Shown in pieces: positions 8,134-17,676 of a DNA stretch of 64,000 nucleotides. How positions within the stretch are numbered: the stretch's first letter is position 1; the number at the start of each line of letters is the position of its first letter. Made by a program: the position numbers and the translations under genes. Origin of the DNA: Anianabacter salinae (GTDB lineage Bacteria > Pseudomonadota > Alphaproteobacteria > Rhodobacterales > Rhodobacteraceae); NCBI RefSeq assembly GCF_019061145.1, contig NZ_JAHQZS010000001.1, positions 248,001-312,000 of the forward strand, written 5' to 3'. Under the pieces are notes generated by a model that made no database searches, was not told where the DNA came from, and was given only the letters and a program-made list of their open reading frames with translations.

Positions 8134-9714
8134 ATGTCCGATCTTCGCGACGCCGCGATGAGCTCCAAGGCCTGGCCCTTCGAAGAAGCGCGCCGCGTGT
8201 TGAAACGGTATGAAAAGGCGCCGCCCGCGAAGGGTCATGTGCTGTTCGAGACCGGCTATGGCCCGTCGGGCCTGCCGCATATCGGCACTTTTGGCGAGGT
8301 CTTGCGCACCACCATGATCCGGCGCGCGTTCGAGCTGATCTCGGACATTCCGACGCGGATGATCTGTTTCTCGGACGATATGGACGGGATGCGCAAGGTG
8401 CCGGGCAACGTGCCCAACCAGGACATGCTGCGCGAGCATCTGCAAAAGCCGCTGACCTCGGTGCCCGATCCGTTCGGAACGCATGACAGCTTTGGCCACC
8501 ACAACAACGCAATGCTGCGCCGGTTCCTTGATACCTTCGGGTTCGAGTACGAGTTCTATTCGGCGACCGAGTTCTACAAGTCGGGACAGTTCGACGACAC
8601 CTTGCGCCTTGCGGCGGAACGCTACGACGCGCTGATGGAGGTCATGCTGGCGTCGCTGCGCGAAGAGCGCCAGCAGACCTATTCGATCTTCCTGCCGATC
8701 CACCCCGAGACGGGGCGCGTCCTGTATGTGCCGATCAAGAACGTCGATGCCAGGGAGGGCACGGTCACCTTCGACGACGAGACCGGGCGCGAATGGACGC
8801 TGCCGGTCACGGGCGGGCAGGTCAAGCTGCAGTGGAAGCCGGATTTCGGTGCTCGCTGGGCTGCGCTGGGCGTCGATTTCGAGATGTATGGCAAGGATCA
8901 TTCGACCAACACGCCGATCTACGACCGCATCTGCGAGATCCTTGGCATGAAGGCGCCCGAACACTTCACCTACGAGCTGTTCCTTGACGACAGCGGGCAG
9001 AAGATTTCCAAGTCGTCCGGCAACGGCATCTCGATCGACGAATGGCTGACCTACGCGTCGACCGAGAGCCTCAGCTATTTCATGTTCCAGAAGCCGAAGA
9101 CGGCAAAGCGTCTGTATTTCGACGTGATCCCGAAGGCCGAGGATGAATACCACCAGCAGCTTCGGGCCTACCCCGATCAGGACGCCAAGGCGCAGGTGGC
9201 CAACCCGGTGTGGCACATCCACGGCGGCGCCCCGCCGGAAAGCCGCCTGGTGGTGCCGTTCGCGATGTTGCTCAACCTAGCTTCCGTTGCCTCGGCCGAA
9301 GACAAGGAGACGCTGTGGGGCTTCATCCGCCGCTATGCGCCCGATGCAAGCGCCGAGACCAATCCCGATCTGGATGAAGCGGCGGGCCATGCGGTGAAGT
9401 ATTTCAACGACTTCGTGAAGCCACACCGCGTCTTCCGTGCCCCCACGGACACCGAGCGCGCGGCGATGGAGGATCTTGTCGCCCGGCTGAAGGTCTGGGA
9501 CGGCGGCATGGATGCTGAGGCGCTTCAGTCGATGGTCTTCGCGGTCGGCAAGGACCACGGGTTCGAGCCGCTGCGCGACTGGTTCACGGCGCTTTACGAG
9601 GTGCTGCTGGGCGCCAGCCAGGGGCCGCGTTTCGGCGGGTTCATCGCGCTTTACGGCGTGGACGAGACTGTGCGGCTGATCGAGGACGCGCTTCAGGACA
9701 AGCCGGCAGCCTGA
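8134..9714 (+). CDS. lysK: Lysine--tRNA ligase, class I
   Basis: It charges tRNA-Lys with lysine. This is the class I (archaeal-type) enzyme, which replaces class II LysRS in several alphaproteobacteria including Rhodobacterales. The HIGH-type motif is HIGT (residues 49-52, in [10 protein letters not shown]) and the KMSKS-type motif is KISKS (from Lys290). Length 526 residues is usual. The start at 8134 is chosen because GGAAGG precedes it, whereas the ATG at 8119 lacks a site. Its 3-prime end overlaps the convergent CHAD gene by 22 bp. Confidence 0.95.
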   Translation: MSDLRDAAMSSKAWPFEEARRVLKRYEKAPPAKGHVLFETGYGPSGLPHIGTFGEVLRTTMIRRAFELISDIPTRMICFSDDMDGMRKVPGNVPNQDMLREHLQKPLTSVPDPFGTHDSFGHHNNAMLRRFLDTFGFEYEFYSATEFYKSGQFDDTLRLAAERYDALMEVMLASLREERQQTYSIFLPIHPETGRVLYVPIKNVDAREGTVTFDDETGREWTLPVTGGQVKLQWKPDFGARWAALGVDFEMYGKDHSTNTPIYDRICEILGMKAPEHFTYELFLDDSGQKISKSSGNGISIDEWLTYASTESLSYFMFQKPKTAKRLYFDVIPKAEDEYHQQLRAYPDQDAKAQVANPVWHIHGGAPPESRLVVPFAMLLNLASVASAEDKETLWGFIRRYAPDASAETNPDLDEAAGHAVKYFNDFVKPHRVFRAPTDTERAAMEDLVARLKVWDGGMDAEALQSMVFAVGKDHGFEPLRDWFTALYEVLLGASQGPRFGGFIALYGVDETVRLIEDALQDKPAA

Positions 9715-10598
9715 TCGCGCCGCCAGAGCCGGTACCAGCGTGCCCAAGTCCTGGCCTGATGGTCCGGCTTGGCGGCGTGCACGAAGGCGCCAAGCGTGAT
9801 CGCCTCGCTCTCAAGCCGAAAGCGTTCGGACCGCGCGGGATGCAGCAGCGTGCGCCGCGCGGTGTCGGGCAGGCCGGGGTCGTGAAGCTCTGCCTCGAAC
9901 ACCACGAGGTCGTGCTGATCGCCCAAGAGATCGCTCAGCCGGTCCGCGACGTCGATGTGAGGTCTGGTGATCTCGGGCCAGACGTCGCGCAGGAGCCGAA
10001 GGTGATACCAGTGGTATTTCACGCGCTTGCGCCAATCGTGCAGGTCTTCCGGGTCACGGCTGCTAGCGGCGCTGCGGCAGGCATCACGGGCGCGGTCCAG
10101 CGTCTGTTCCAGACCGCCGCGCAAGATGGCCTTTTCGCTTCCGCGCAGGGTCCAGTCGGGGACATCGTGGCGCAAGGACTGAAACGCGCGCCGTGCCTCT
10201 GCGGCGCGGGCGGGCAGGGTGCCGTCGCGCTCGGCGGCGTCGAGCCGGAGTGTCAGTTCACGGCGCACGGGCGCGATGGCGGGCCGGTCCACGCTGTCTG
10301 ATGCAAGATCGGCGAGGCGGTCGTAGGTGTCGATCAGGGCAGCGCGGTCCCGGACGCCCGAGATGGCGCGCGCAGCGTCCCGCAAGTCCGCATTCACGTC
10401 CTTGTAAGGCTTGAATCCGGGGCGCACGAGCCGGATCAGCCCGCGCAGCTTCTTGGCGGACTTGCGCGCGGTGTGAATGTCATCGCCGGTGGGCGCGCCG
10501 CCGTCGAGGGCGGCGATTGCTTTGTCCAGTTGTTCGGCCGCGATGCGGCGCAGGGCATCGGCAAGAGTCGGGTCGGAGGCTTTGATGCGATAGCTCAT
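9693..10598 (-). CDS. CHAD domain protein
   Basis: The 301-residue, mostly helical protein carries the conserved histidines and basic residues of the CHAD domain: [17 protein letters not shown] (from about residue 41) and [19 protein letters not shown] (about 197-215). CHAD domains bind polyphosphate and often accompany CYTH triphosphatases or polyphosphate granules; no CYTH domain is present here and no polyphosphate gene is adjacent. The start at 10598 gives a protein beginning with MSYRIK; the frame is open upstream but no good ribosome-binding site is seen. Confidence 0.88.
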   Translation of the reverse strand: MSYRIKASDPTLADALRRIAAEQLDKAIAALDGGAPTGDDIHTARKSAKKLRGLIRLVRPGFKPYKDVNADLRDAARAISGVRDRAALIDTYDRLADLASDSVDRPAIAPVRRELTLRLDAAERDGTLPARAAEARRAFQSLRHDVPDWTLRGSEKAILRGGLEQTLDRARDACRSAASSRDPEDLHDWRKRVKYHWYHLRLLRDVWPEITRPHIDVADRLSDLLGDQHDLVVFEAELHDPGLPDTARRTLLHPARSERFRLESEAITLGAFVHAAKPDHQARTWARWYRLWRRDQAAGLS

Positions 10599-10695
10599 GT
10601 GAAGGAAACTACACCAGAACGCAGGCGTTCCGGCTGAAATTTGAAACCGAAGCTGCCGCGCTACCGTATCTTGGTCAGGATAGAGGAGACGCGCC

Positions 10696-11097
10696 ATGAC
10701 CCGCCTGTTGCTCGCCACGACGTTCGCCGTGACACTCGCCTGCCCCGTCGCCGCGCAAGATGCGGATATCCAATCCGTAATCACATCGCAGTTCGATGCC
10801 TTTCGCGCCGACGATCTGAACGGCGCGTTCAGCCATGCCTCGCCGATGATCAAGGGCATCTTCGGCACGCCCGAACGCTTTGGCATGATGGTCCGCAACG
10901 GTTATCCGATGGTGTGGCGCCCGGCCGAGGTCGAATTCCTCGGGCTGCGCGCCGAGGATGGCCAACAGGTTCAGACGGTTCTGGTGACGGACGCGAACGG
11001 GGCGATCCACATTCTCGAATACGAGATGATCCAGACCGACGACGGCTGGCAGATCGACGGTGTGAGCCTTCTGAGGGCGCCAGCGCCCGCCGCGTGA
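10696..11097 (+). CDS. DUF4864 domain secreted protein
   Basis: This small protein (133 residues) has a signal peptide (MTRLLLATTFAVTLACPVAAQ) and then the DUF4864 pattern: VITSQFDAFRADDLNGAF, SPMIKGIFG and GYPMVWRPAE. The fold is probably NTF2/cystatin-like. The family is common in Rhodobacterales and functionally uncharacterised. A good GGAGACGCGCC sequence precedes the ATG. Confidence 0.8.
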   Translation: MTRLLLATTFAVTLACPVAAQDADIQSVITSQFDAFRADDLNGAFSHASPMIKGIFGTPERFGMMVRNGYPMVWRPAEVEFLGLRAEDGQQVQTVLVTDANGAIHILEYEMIQTDDGWQIDGVSLLRAPAPAA

Positions 11098-11230
11098 CAC
11101 TGCGCACCTTGCGCGCGGTGCCGTCAGCCCGTGTTCAGGCATCCCTTCTAGGTCTTTGCGCGCCTTCGCGGCGTGTCCAATGTCCTTTTCGATCCCTCGC
11201 GCAGCAGCCCTTCCGGCTGCCGCGTTGGGA

Positions 11231-11256
11231 CATGGGGCGGGTCGCGCCGCCCCATG
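11231..11256 (+). other. Inverted repeat in the leader of the beta-helix gene
   Basis: CATGGGGCG (11231-11239) and CGCCCCATG (11248-11256) form a perfect 9-bp stem with an 8-nt loop. It ends 15 bp before the chosen start codon, immediately upstream of the AAAGGGA ribosome-binding site, so it could modulate translation; a smaller hairpin (GCAGC/GCTGC) lies just before it. Confidence 0.45.
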
Positions 11257-11271
11257 GAAAGGGATCAGACG

Positions 11272-13554
11272 ATGACCAATACCCCCGGCACGGTGATGCC
11301 GTCACCCTTTGCGGACGGCCTGCACCTGTGGTCGCGCGCGGATGGAACGGCGGGCAGCGCGACCTACGCGAATGCCGCTGACGCCGCACTTGTGCCTGCG
11401 GACGAGGATTTCGGCGGCTGTCTTGAGCTGCAGAAGACACAGACCACGCAGAAGCTGCGGCATATGTGCCAGACGCCGATGCGCACCGGATATTACCTGC
11501 GGATCACTGTCCGCGCCAAGGCGATCTCGGGGCCGATGCCGTCGATCCGCATTGCGGGCTGGGCCGGGCGCGGCAACGACATCCATGTCGGCGGGCTGGT
11601 CGAGACGGCGGGTTCCGTGGCGCTGACAAGCTACGGCGAAGAGGTGACGCTGACTGCCGTGATCGGGTCCGGCCAGCGCGACGGCGTCGATCTGGTGTGG
11701 GGGCAGGTGCCGGAGTACGGCTATTTCGGGATCGACCTGACCGGGCCGAACGGCGGCGTCGTGCGGATCGACGATATCGAGATCGCGGACATCACCGGCG
11801 AATATGCGCGCGAATTGCTCGACTGGGTGGATGTGCGCGACTACGGCGCGGTCGGCGACGGCGTCACGGACGACAGCGCGGCCTTCGAGGCGGCGGATTC
11901 GGACGGCCAGGGGCGGCGCGTCCTGGTGCCTGCGGGCACCTACTATCTGGGCACCAACGTCACCTTTGAAAGCGAGGTCCGTTTCGAGGGGCAGGTGGTG
12001 ATGCCGGTCGACCGCATCCTGTCGCTGCGCCGGAACTTTTATCTCGACGCCTATGCAGCGGCCTTCGGCAGCGAGGTGACCGGGTTCAAGAAGGCGTTTC
12101 AGGCGCTGCTCAATTTCACCGACCACGAGGAATTGAACCTCAACGGGCGGCAGATCCAGGTCGACGCCCCCATCGACATGCAGGCAGCGGTCGCCAACAA
12201 GACCAGCTTTGCCACCCGGCGCGTCATCACCAACGGCACGCTGAACGCCGAAGCGTCGGCAAGTTGGGCGACATCGGTCGTCACCGCTTCGGCGACCTAT
12301 TCGACATCGAGTGCCGGCAAGCTGCAGAACGTCACCAACATCGCAAATATCGCGGTGGGATCGCTGGTGGAAGGCAACGGCGTCGGCCGCGAGGTCTATG
12401 TCAAGGCGGTGAACGTGGCGGCGGGCGAGGTGACGCTGACCCAGCAGCTTTACGCCCCGGCGGCGACGCAAAGCTACACGTTCCGCAGGTTCCGCTACAT
12501 GCTGGACTTCTCGGGCTTTGATAGCCTGTCCAAGCTGGTGATCTCGAACGTGAACCTGCAATGCGCGGGCGAATGCAGCGCGATCCTCTTGCCGCAGGAC
12601 GGATCGCTGTTCGGCCTGAACGAATGCGACATCACCAAGCCGAAGGATCGCGGGATCACTTCGGCGGGTGGGGCTTGCCAGGGTATGGCCATCGACAACT
12701 GCCGCTTTTCGTCGAACGAAAGCCCGCTGACCGTCGCGGACCGCACGTCGATTGCGTTCAACGTCAATTCCAACGACCTCAAGCTGCGCGGCTCGTGGTT
12801 CCAGCATTTCCGGCACACCGCCGTTCTGGGCGGAACCGGGCACATGATCGTCGGCAATCACTGGTTCCAGGGCGACGATGCGACAAGCGGACTTCGCCGC
12901 GCAGGGATCGTGTTCACCGGCAAGAACCTCAAGTCGGTGGTGACGGGCAACTATGTCGACAATTCGTCGATCGAGATGACGAACGAGCACGATGCGACGC
13001 CCGATCTGGGGGTCGAATTCTCGTTTGGCGGGCTGACGATCACCGGGAACATCTTTACCTGCAACGGCGCGGCCAGCTGGTTCCGCTGGATCGTGGTCAA
13101 GCCCTATGGCGCGGGGCATTTCATCCAGGGCATGAGCGTCATCGGCAACACGTTCCGCACGATCAACGGCAACATCGCGCGGGCCGAAGGGATCGACGAC
13201 AGCATCGCGGGGCTGGACCTGGGGCGGATGCGGAACATCGTGTTCTCGGGCAACACGTTCAACGGCGTGGATCAGACCTGCTTCAACCCTGTGACGCTGG
13301 AGTTCAACCAGAACACCAACCAATCCAACTGGGTGCTCAATGTCGGGGCCTACCTGCCGTTCGAGGGCTTCTCGCGCACCGTCGAGGCGGTAACGACGCA
13401 AGGCGTGATCCGCAACGCAGCGGGCGCGACGGTCTGGGCCATGCCCTATGCGACCACACGCGTCGGGGCGAACGAGAACCAGGTTCAACTCAGCTGGCCC
13501 GAGGCCTGCCGCGGGACCGTCCAGATCACGGCGAGGATGGACACGCCGATCTAG
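11272..13554 (+). CDS. Large right-handed beta-helix protein (pectate-lyase-3/GH28-related)
   Basis: The 760-residue protein has an N-terminal jelly-roll-like part (to about residue 175) and then VRDYGAVGDGVTDDSAAFE (from about residue 184), the hallmark of the pectate lyase superfamily domain PF12708 found in GH28-related enzymes and phage tailspikes. The rest is rich in N/G/T-x repeats typical of beta-helix rungs. No signal peptide is visible, so export would need another route or a cytoplasmic/phage-like role. The start at 11272 has AAAGGGA upstream; 11254 is an alternative. It probably binds or cleaves polysaccharide; the substrate is unknown. Confidence 0.75.
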   Translation: MTNTPGTVMPSPFADGLHLWSRADGTAGSATYANAADAALVPADEDFGGCLELQKTQTTQKLRHMCQTPMRTGYYLRITVRAKAISGPMPSIRIAGWAGRGNDIHVGGLVETAGSVALTSYGEEVTLTAVIGSGQRDGVDLVWGQVPEYGYFGIDLTGPNGGVVRIDDIEIADITGEYARELLDWVDVRDYGAVGDGVTDDSAAFEAADSDGQGRRVLVPAGTYYLGTNVTFESEVRFEGQVVMPVDRILSLRRNFYLDAYAAAFGSEVTGFKKAFQALLNFTDHEELNLNGRQIQVDAPIDMQAAVANKTSFATRRVITNGTLNAEASASWATSVVTASATYSTSSAGKLQNVTNIANIAVGSLVEGNGVGREVYVKAVNVAAGEVTLTQQLYAPAATQSYTFRRFRYMLDFSGFDSLSKLVISNVNLQCAGECSAILLPQDGSLFGLNECDITKPKDRGITSAGGACQGMAIDNCRFSSNESPLTVADRTSIAFNVNSNDLKLRGSWFQHFRHTAVLGGTGHMIVGNHWFQGDDATSGLRRAGIVFTGKNLKSVVTGNYVDNSSIEMTNEHDATPDLGVEFSFGGLTITGNIFTCNGAASWFRWIVVKPYGAGHFIQGMSVIGNTFRTINGNIARAEGIDDSIAGLDLGRMRNIVFSGNTFNGVDQTCFNPVTLEFNQNTNQSNWVLNVGAYLPFEGFSRTVEAVTTQGVIRNAAGATVWAMPYATTRVGANENQVQLSWPEACRGTVQITARMDTPI

Positions 13555-13579
13555 GCGGGCCTGGCACGCGGCTGATCTG

Positions 13580-13610
13580 CCCTGACGCGCCGACCCTGTG
13601 CGCGTCAGGG
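13580..13610 (+). terminator. Terminator-like hairpin after the beta-helix gene
   Basis: CCCTGACGCGC / GCGCGTCAGGG is a perfect 11-bp stem with a 9-nt loop, 26 bp past the stop. The following sequence GGTTAAAGTTT is only modestly T-rich. Confidence 0.65.
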
Positions 13611-13640
13611 GGTTAAAGTTTCGACGCAGCGCTTACATCA

Positions 13641-13667
13641 AGGGGCAACCGCACAAGAGGTGCCCCT
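13641..13667 (+). promoter_or_regulatory. Hairpin that covers the ribosome-binding site and start of the hemerythrin-like gene
   Basis: AGGGGCA (13641-13647) can pair with TGCCCCT (13661-13667). The loop holds AAGAGG, the likely Shine-Dalgarno sequence, and the last stem base is the first base of the TTG start codon. Confidence 0.4.
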
Positions 13668-14236
13668 TGACCGACATCGACCTTCAACCGCTCGACAGCC
13701 GCGAGCATCTGCCCGATGCACTTCGCATCCTGATCGAAAGCTATCCGCGCGAAAGCTGGGAGACACATCCCAACTTTGCCGGGCTGGTGCAGTTCTGGCT
13801 GGAGCGGCACCTGATGTTCCGCAAGCTGATCGGAACGATCTCGCATGACGTCGACAAGGTGCTGGACGGCAAGATGCCCGATGCCGAGTTTCGGCCGCGC
13901 CTGTCGCGGTTCGGGAACATCCTTCTGGGCCAGTTGCACGAGCATCACACCATCGAGGACACGCATTACTTCCCCAAGCTGGTGCCGCTGGACCGGCGCA
14001 TCGAGCGCGGGTTCGAGTTGCTGGACTCAGACCACCATGCGCTCGACGGGTTCATGCAGGGTTTCGCCGAGGGGGCGAACGGCGTGCTGCAGGTCGAGGG
14101 CAAGCCGTCCAGGGATACCGTCGCGGCCTTCCAGACCGAACTGGCGCGCTTTGGCGGCCTTATCCACCGGCATCTGGAGGATGAGGAAGACCTGATCGTT
14201 CCCGTGCTGCTGAAACACGGGGCGCCGGGGCTGTGA
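13667..14236 (+). CDS. Hemerythrin HHE-domain protein
   Basis: This 189-residue helical protein has the spaced His/Glu pattern of HHE hemerythrin domains: WLERHLMFRKL, LHEHHTIEDTHYF, SDHHALDGFM and IHRHLEDEEDLIVP. Such proteins bind a di-iron centre and act in oxygen, NO or iron handling. The most likely start is TTG at 13667, in frame, with AAGAGGTG 5-10 nt upstream; a GTG at 13598 lies within the preceding hairpin and is less likely. It is convergent with the outer-membrane-like gene (3 bp between stops). Confidence 0.83.
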   Translation: MTDIDLQPLDSREHLPDALRILIESYPRESWETHPNFAGLVQFWLERHLMFRKLIGTISHDVDKVLDGKMPDAEFRPRLSRFGNILLGQLHEHHTIEDTHYFPKLVPLDRRIERGFELLDSDHHALDGFMQGFAEGANGVLQVEGKPSRDTVAAFQTELARFGGLIHRHLEDEEDLIVPVLLKHGAPGL

Positions 14237-14239
14237 TGC

Positions 14240-14908
14240 TCAGAACGTCTGCCACACCCCAAGCGTGATGCCATAGGCATCCTGTCGCATCAGGTCCTTG
14301 TCGACGCTCAGGGCAAGGCGCCTGCGATCATCGACGGCCCAGATCAGGCCAGGCCCGACGCGCAAGTGGTCGCCGCCGCCTGAATATTCGCCCCAGTTGG
14401 CTTGCAGCAGGATGCTCCACGCCTCGGAAAGCGCAAGCCCGACGGTCAGGTCGGCCTTTACCGCCACGCCCGAGGTCTGCCGCCACAGCGCAGCCGCATC
14501 CGCCGCAACCCAGCCTCGGCGGTTGCCAAGTGCAAATCCGCGCCCCCAATGCGCGCCAATCAGGCCGCGCGCCTCCCATGCCGGGCCTTCGGCGCCCGCA
14601 CCCGCCGTGACGGCCAGCTTGTGTGCGCCAAGCGTCAGCCCGCGCCGGAGCGCAACAGTCACGTCCATACGCCCGGTGCCCTGGTCATAGCCGCCGTCCA
14701 GCACGAATGTCAGGCGCGGCGTCAGCCCGTGTTCGGCGTAAAGCATCGCGGTGCTGCCGGGGCGGGCGCGGCCGGTGAACACCAGCACCGGATCGCCCGA
14801 CAGGCGCTGCGAGAGGGCGACAAACGTCTCGCCCTTGTCCCTTGGCCACGGCCCGGCCTGCGCCGGGGTCGCCAGAAACAGCATCATCAAGAGGGCAAGC
14901 AGGCGCAT
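14240..14908 (-). CDS. Predicted secreted/outer-membrane beta-barrel protein, unknown function
   Basis: The 222-residue protein has a clear Sec signal peptide (MRLLALLMMLFLATPAQAG) and then alternating polar/hydrophobic strands separated by short Gly/Asp turns, ending in a C-terminal aromatic residue (WQTF), as in outer-membrane barrels. I do not recognise a named family. A GGAAAGG sequence sits 8 nt before the start. Confidence 0.7.
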   Translation of the reverse strand: MRLLALLMMLFLATPAQAGPWPRDKGETFVALSQRLSGDPVLVFTGRARPGSTAMLYAEHGLTPRLTFVLDGGYDQGTGRMDVTVALRRGLTLGAHKLAVTAGAGAEGPAWEARGLIGAHWGRGFALGNRRGWVAADAAALWRQTSGVAVKADLTVGLALSEAWSILLQANWGEYSGGGDHLRVGPGLIWAVDDRRRLALSVDKDLMRQDAYGITLGVWQTF

Positions 14909-15051
14909 CGGCGGGACCTTTCCACCGCAACTCTGCCTGCCACATGGTAAACAGCTGATTAAGGCCCGGCGCCCGCAGGATCACGGCTCGATCATTGCGC
15001 TGCCCCGCAAATGCCCCGCTGCGGTCACAAAGACCGGGCAGAATTTCCGCC

Positions 15052-15591
15052 ATGTCAGAGGACTCGCTCAAGGCCGTTTTCCGTGAACCCGCAGCCGCAA
15101 GCCGCCGGGACCGGAAACGCGCAGCGCAAGCCGAGAAAACGAAAGCCAAGGCAGAGCCCAAACCGCAATTCGCGCCCGCACGGTCGGTCCTGCCGCCCTT
15201 GAACAAGGCCGCACCGATGTCGCGCCGGGCCCGCAGGGCGCAGCGTATCCGGGACAAGCTGTTCTCGCCGACCCGCATCATCACGGCGATCCTTTCGATC
15301 CCGGTGATCGCCGTTGCGGTCACGATCTCGCTCTACATCCGCACCAGCCCGCACGCGCCCGAGAACGCGCTGATGCACCTTGTCGCCATGTCCGGTTGCG
15401 AGGGCGCGGCGCTTGTCGGACTGGCCCCGGCGACGAAAGGGCGGCTGGGGTATCACGACCGCAACGATCCAGATGGCAACGGCGTGGCCTGCGAGACGGC
15501 TGACCAGATCGCAGCGGCCGAACAGGAACGCCTTCCCGGCGAAGAGACGGCGCTTCGGGTCGTGGGTGGCGCGAAGTTCGTCAAACCCTAG
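15052..15591 (+). CDS. Membrane-anchored Excalibur-domain protein
   Basis: The 179-residue protein has a long basic, Ala/Lys-rich cytoplasmic N-terminus (to about residue 80), one transmembrane segment (IITAILSIPVIAVAVTISLYI) and a C-terminal Excalibur calcium-binding motif (YHDRNDPDGNGVACE), in which the acidic DxDxDGxxCE loop binds Ca2+. A further Cys lies in MSGCEGAALV, giving the usual disulfide partner. The C-terminus is likely periplasmic. The start at 15052 is the ATG after which the basic region begins; the Shine-Dalgarno is weak. Confidence 0.78.
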   Translation: MSEDSLKAVFREPAAASRRDRKRAAQAEKTKAKAEPKPQFAPARSVLPPLNKAAPMSRRARRAQRIRDKLFSPTRIITAILSIPVIAVAVTISLYIRTSPHAPENALMHLVAMSGCEGAALVGLAPATKGRLGYHDRNDPDGNGVACETADQIAAAEQERLPGEETALRVVGGAKFVKP

Positions 15592-15657
15592 ACGCAAGGC
15601 TTGCCTGACGGCGCCCGACCTGTTTCGCTGGACGTCGTCCAGACAAGAGGTTCAAAC

Positions 15658-16239
15658 ATGCGCATGTTTCTTTTTCTCTCGGCGCTGGTCGCCGCGCCGC
15701 TGCACGCCGAAGACGCCGTGAACATCAGCCCCGGCGTGGCGTCTGTCTCGGTCGAAACTCCGCGCGGCCCGGTCGAGATTTCCCGCATTCAGGACACGAG
15801 CAACGTCATCACCGGCGAGTTCGCCCGCACCTCGCGCGACTGCCCGAACTTCTGCATCCAGCCGATGGAGCCTGCGCCGGGCGTGCGGACCATTGGCGAA
15901 TTGGAACTGCTCGACGCCTTGCAGGACCCGGACGTGACGGTGATCGACAGCCGTGTGCGCCCCGACTGGCAGACCGGCACGATACCCGGCGCTGTCTCGA
16001 TGCCCTACACCGAGATGGCCGACCGCCTGCACGAATTGGGATGCGAGCCGGACTTCGACGGGTTCATTTGCGACGACGCGGGGCAGATCGTGCTGTTCTG
16101 CAACGGACCGTGGTGCGGCCAGTCCCCGACCGCGATCCGGCGCATCATCGAGGCGGGCTATCCGGCAGAGCGGATTTCCTACTATCGCTGGGGGATGCAG
16201 GGCTGGCGGATGCTGGGGCTGACGGTGGCCGCGCCGTAG
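15658..16239 (+). CDS. Periplasmic rhodanese-like sulfurtransferase
   Basis: This 193-residue protein has a signal peptide (MRMFLFLSALVAAPLHAED) and one rhodanese domain: VIDSRVRPDWQTGTIPGAVSMPY and the active-site loop LFCNGPWCGQSPTAIR, with a Cys at the persulfide position. PDWQTG/IPGA is the conserved CH2A region. Two additional cysteines (DCPNFCIQP) lie before the domain. It could transfer sulfane sulfur or serve in redox repair in the periplasm. AAGAGG precedes the start. Confidence 0.83.
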   Translation: MRMFLFLSALVAAPLHAEDAVNISPGVASVSVETPRGPVEISRIQDTSNVITGEFARTSRDCPNFCIQPMEPAPGVRTIGELELLDALQDPDVTVIDSRVRPDWQTGTIPGAVSMPYTEMADRLHELGCEPDFDGFICDDAGQIVLFCNGPWCGQSPTAIRRIIEAGYPAERISYYRWGMQGWRMLGLTVAAP

Positions 16240-16278
16240 CGGCGGCGGGCAAGGCGACGGCTGCCGAAAGCGATTGGC

Positions 16279-16971
16279 CTACGCGGTCCTGACTGCCTTC
16301 TGGACCACGCCGCCAAAGCCGCCGGGGCGAAAGCGCACCATCGCCTCTGGGCCGCGCGGATCGAGGTCGAAAAGCTGCGGGCGCGCGGACAGGTAGGCGT
16401 GCCAGTTGCCTTCGGTGCGGGTGCTGATCCGCACACCGTGGGCAGCGTGCATCTTCGCACCCAGTACCGCGATCCGCATGCCCGCGCCGCCCTTGCCGTG
16501 CGCGGCGATCATGTCGCGAATCCTGATATCGAGGTCCGACACATTTGGCGCCGTTGAGGGCACAAGCGCGATCGCCGGGGCAGGGCCGATCTGAACGAAT
16601 GCCGTGCAGCGGGCCCGGAAGGCGCCCGGCGCCTTCGCCTCGCCGATGCCGATGACCTTTGCCCCGTGTTCCCGCAGCCGTGTGGCCAGATGGGTGAAAT
16701 CGCCGTCAGAGCTTGCGATGACGAACCTGCGCATCCCGCGACAGAGAAGCTGCTCGAGCGCATCGAGGGCCAGCAGGATGTCCGCTGCGTTCTTGCCGGT
16801 TCCGGCGTGCAACATCTGGTAGCCGGGCGCCCCGTGCCAGTCCGAAGGGCGCTGGGCGTCGGCATAGACGCGGATGATGGAAGGATCGCCATGCTGCGCG
16901 GCGACAGACAGGATACGCGCGGCGTGCTTGCCGCTGATGTTGTCGCCATCGACCAGCACGGATACCGACAT
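16279..16971 (-). CDS. NYN-domain nuclease with C-terminal LOTUS/OST-HTH domain
   Basis: This 230-residue protein has a PIN-like NYN domain (SVLVDGDNISGK at the start, then FVIASSDGDFTHLATRLREHG) carrying the acidic residues that bind the catalytic metal, and a C-terminal part (DLDIRIRDMIAAHG... RTEGNWHAYLSAR) with the winged-helix pattern of LOTUS/OST-HTH domains. The family is expected to cleave or bind RNA, in the manner of LabA/MARF1-like proteins. The start at 16971 has GGGGAGG upstream; the open frame to 17241 is not needed. Confidence 0.82.
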   Translation of the reverse strand: MSVSVLVDGDNISGKHAARILSVAAQHGDPSIIRVYADAQRPSDWHGAPGYQMLHAGTGKNAADILLALDALEQLLCRGMRRFVIASSDGDFTHLATRLREHGAKVIGIGEAKAPGAFRARCTAFVQIGPAPAIALVPSTAPNVSDLDIRIRDMIAAHGKGGAGMRIAVLGAKMHAAHGVRISTRTEGNWHAYLSARPQLFDLDPRGPEAMVRFRPGGFGGVVQKAVRTA

Positions 16972-17104
16972 CGGGCGCCTCCCCAGACCAAGACCTGCGG
17001 GTAGCCTTTCAGGGAAATGAGCCAAAAGTTCGGCAACGTGCGGTTGCTGTCTGCAACGATCGGGGCCGGGCGCATACGGATGCGTTCCCGGCCCAGGGCT
17101 TGTG

Positions 17105-17662
17105 TCATGCGCCTTCGTAGTGACGGGCCCATGTGTTGTAGCAGTCGAGCGTTTCGGGATAGTCGGCGTCGCGCTGGTCGCCGTAGGCGCGCATCCGTTT
17201 CTTCGATCCCAGCGCCTCGGGGTATTCCTGCACCGGAACATAATAGAGGAACTTCAGGAGGCGGCGCGAGAACTGCCAGACGCCGTTCGTGCGGCGGTAT
17301 TCGTCCTCGTAGCGCAAAGACCCGACGAGGGTCTGGCCGTTGCGGTGCGCTTCGGCGTGGCAAAAGCATTGGCCGGTTGCACGGTCGGTGTCCGTGTCGT
17401 CGAAGACGATCATGTTGTCGTGGGTCCAGTGGACCGAGATCGCAAGCACTTCGAACCGCTTGCGATACATCTCCATGATCGCGTCGATGCCCTTGCCTTG
17501 CATCATGCCGTCCTGAGAGCGGACCTCGGCATCATCGGTGAAGATCGAGCGCAGGAGCGGGACATCGCGGTCGTCGCAGGCCTGACAATACTTCGCGATC
17601 AGTTCCAGGATCTCGTTGCGGCTTTCCAGCCGGTCGAGGCGTTTCAGAATGTCGTCGGTCAT
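17105..17662 (-). CDS. SnoaL-like (NTF2-fold) protein
   Basis: This 185-residue protein has the SnoaL_4 pattern at its N-terminus (EILELIAKYCQACDDRDVPLLRSIFTDDAEV) and a conserved CHAEAHR... SLRYEDEYRR core. The fold is shared with ring-hydroxylating dioxygenase beta subunits, dehydratases and isomerases. It is last in a minus-strand operon CaiB / DUF35 / thiolase / this gene, 14 bp after the thiolase, with GGAGGACCCA before its ATG. It may catalyse a dehydration, isomerisation or cyclisation in the same pathway. A His and several Asp are available for catalysis, but the reaction is unknown. Confidence 0.78.
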   Translation of the reverse strand: MTDDILKRLDRLESRNEILELIAKYCQACDDRDVPLLRSIFTDDAEVRSQDGMMQGKGIDAIMEMYRKRFEVLAISVHWTHDNMIVFDDTDTDRATGQCFCHAEAHRNGQTLVGSLRYEDEYRRTNGVWQFSRRLLKFLYYVPVQEYPEALGSKKRMRAYGDQRDADYPETLDCYNTWARHYEGA

Positions 17663-17676
17663 TGGGTCCTCCCTGT

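Noticed and set aside
11302-13488. Open frame of 728 codons on the minus strand opposite the beta-helix gene
   Set aside because: It is rich in Arg, Ala, His and Asp with no domain pattern, lies fully inside a recognisable gene, and is a typical result of high-GC codon bias.
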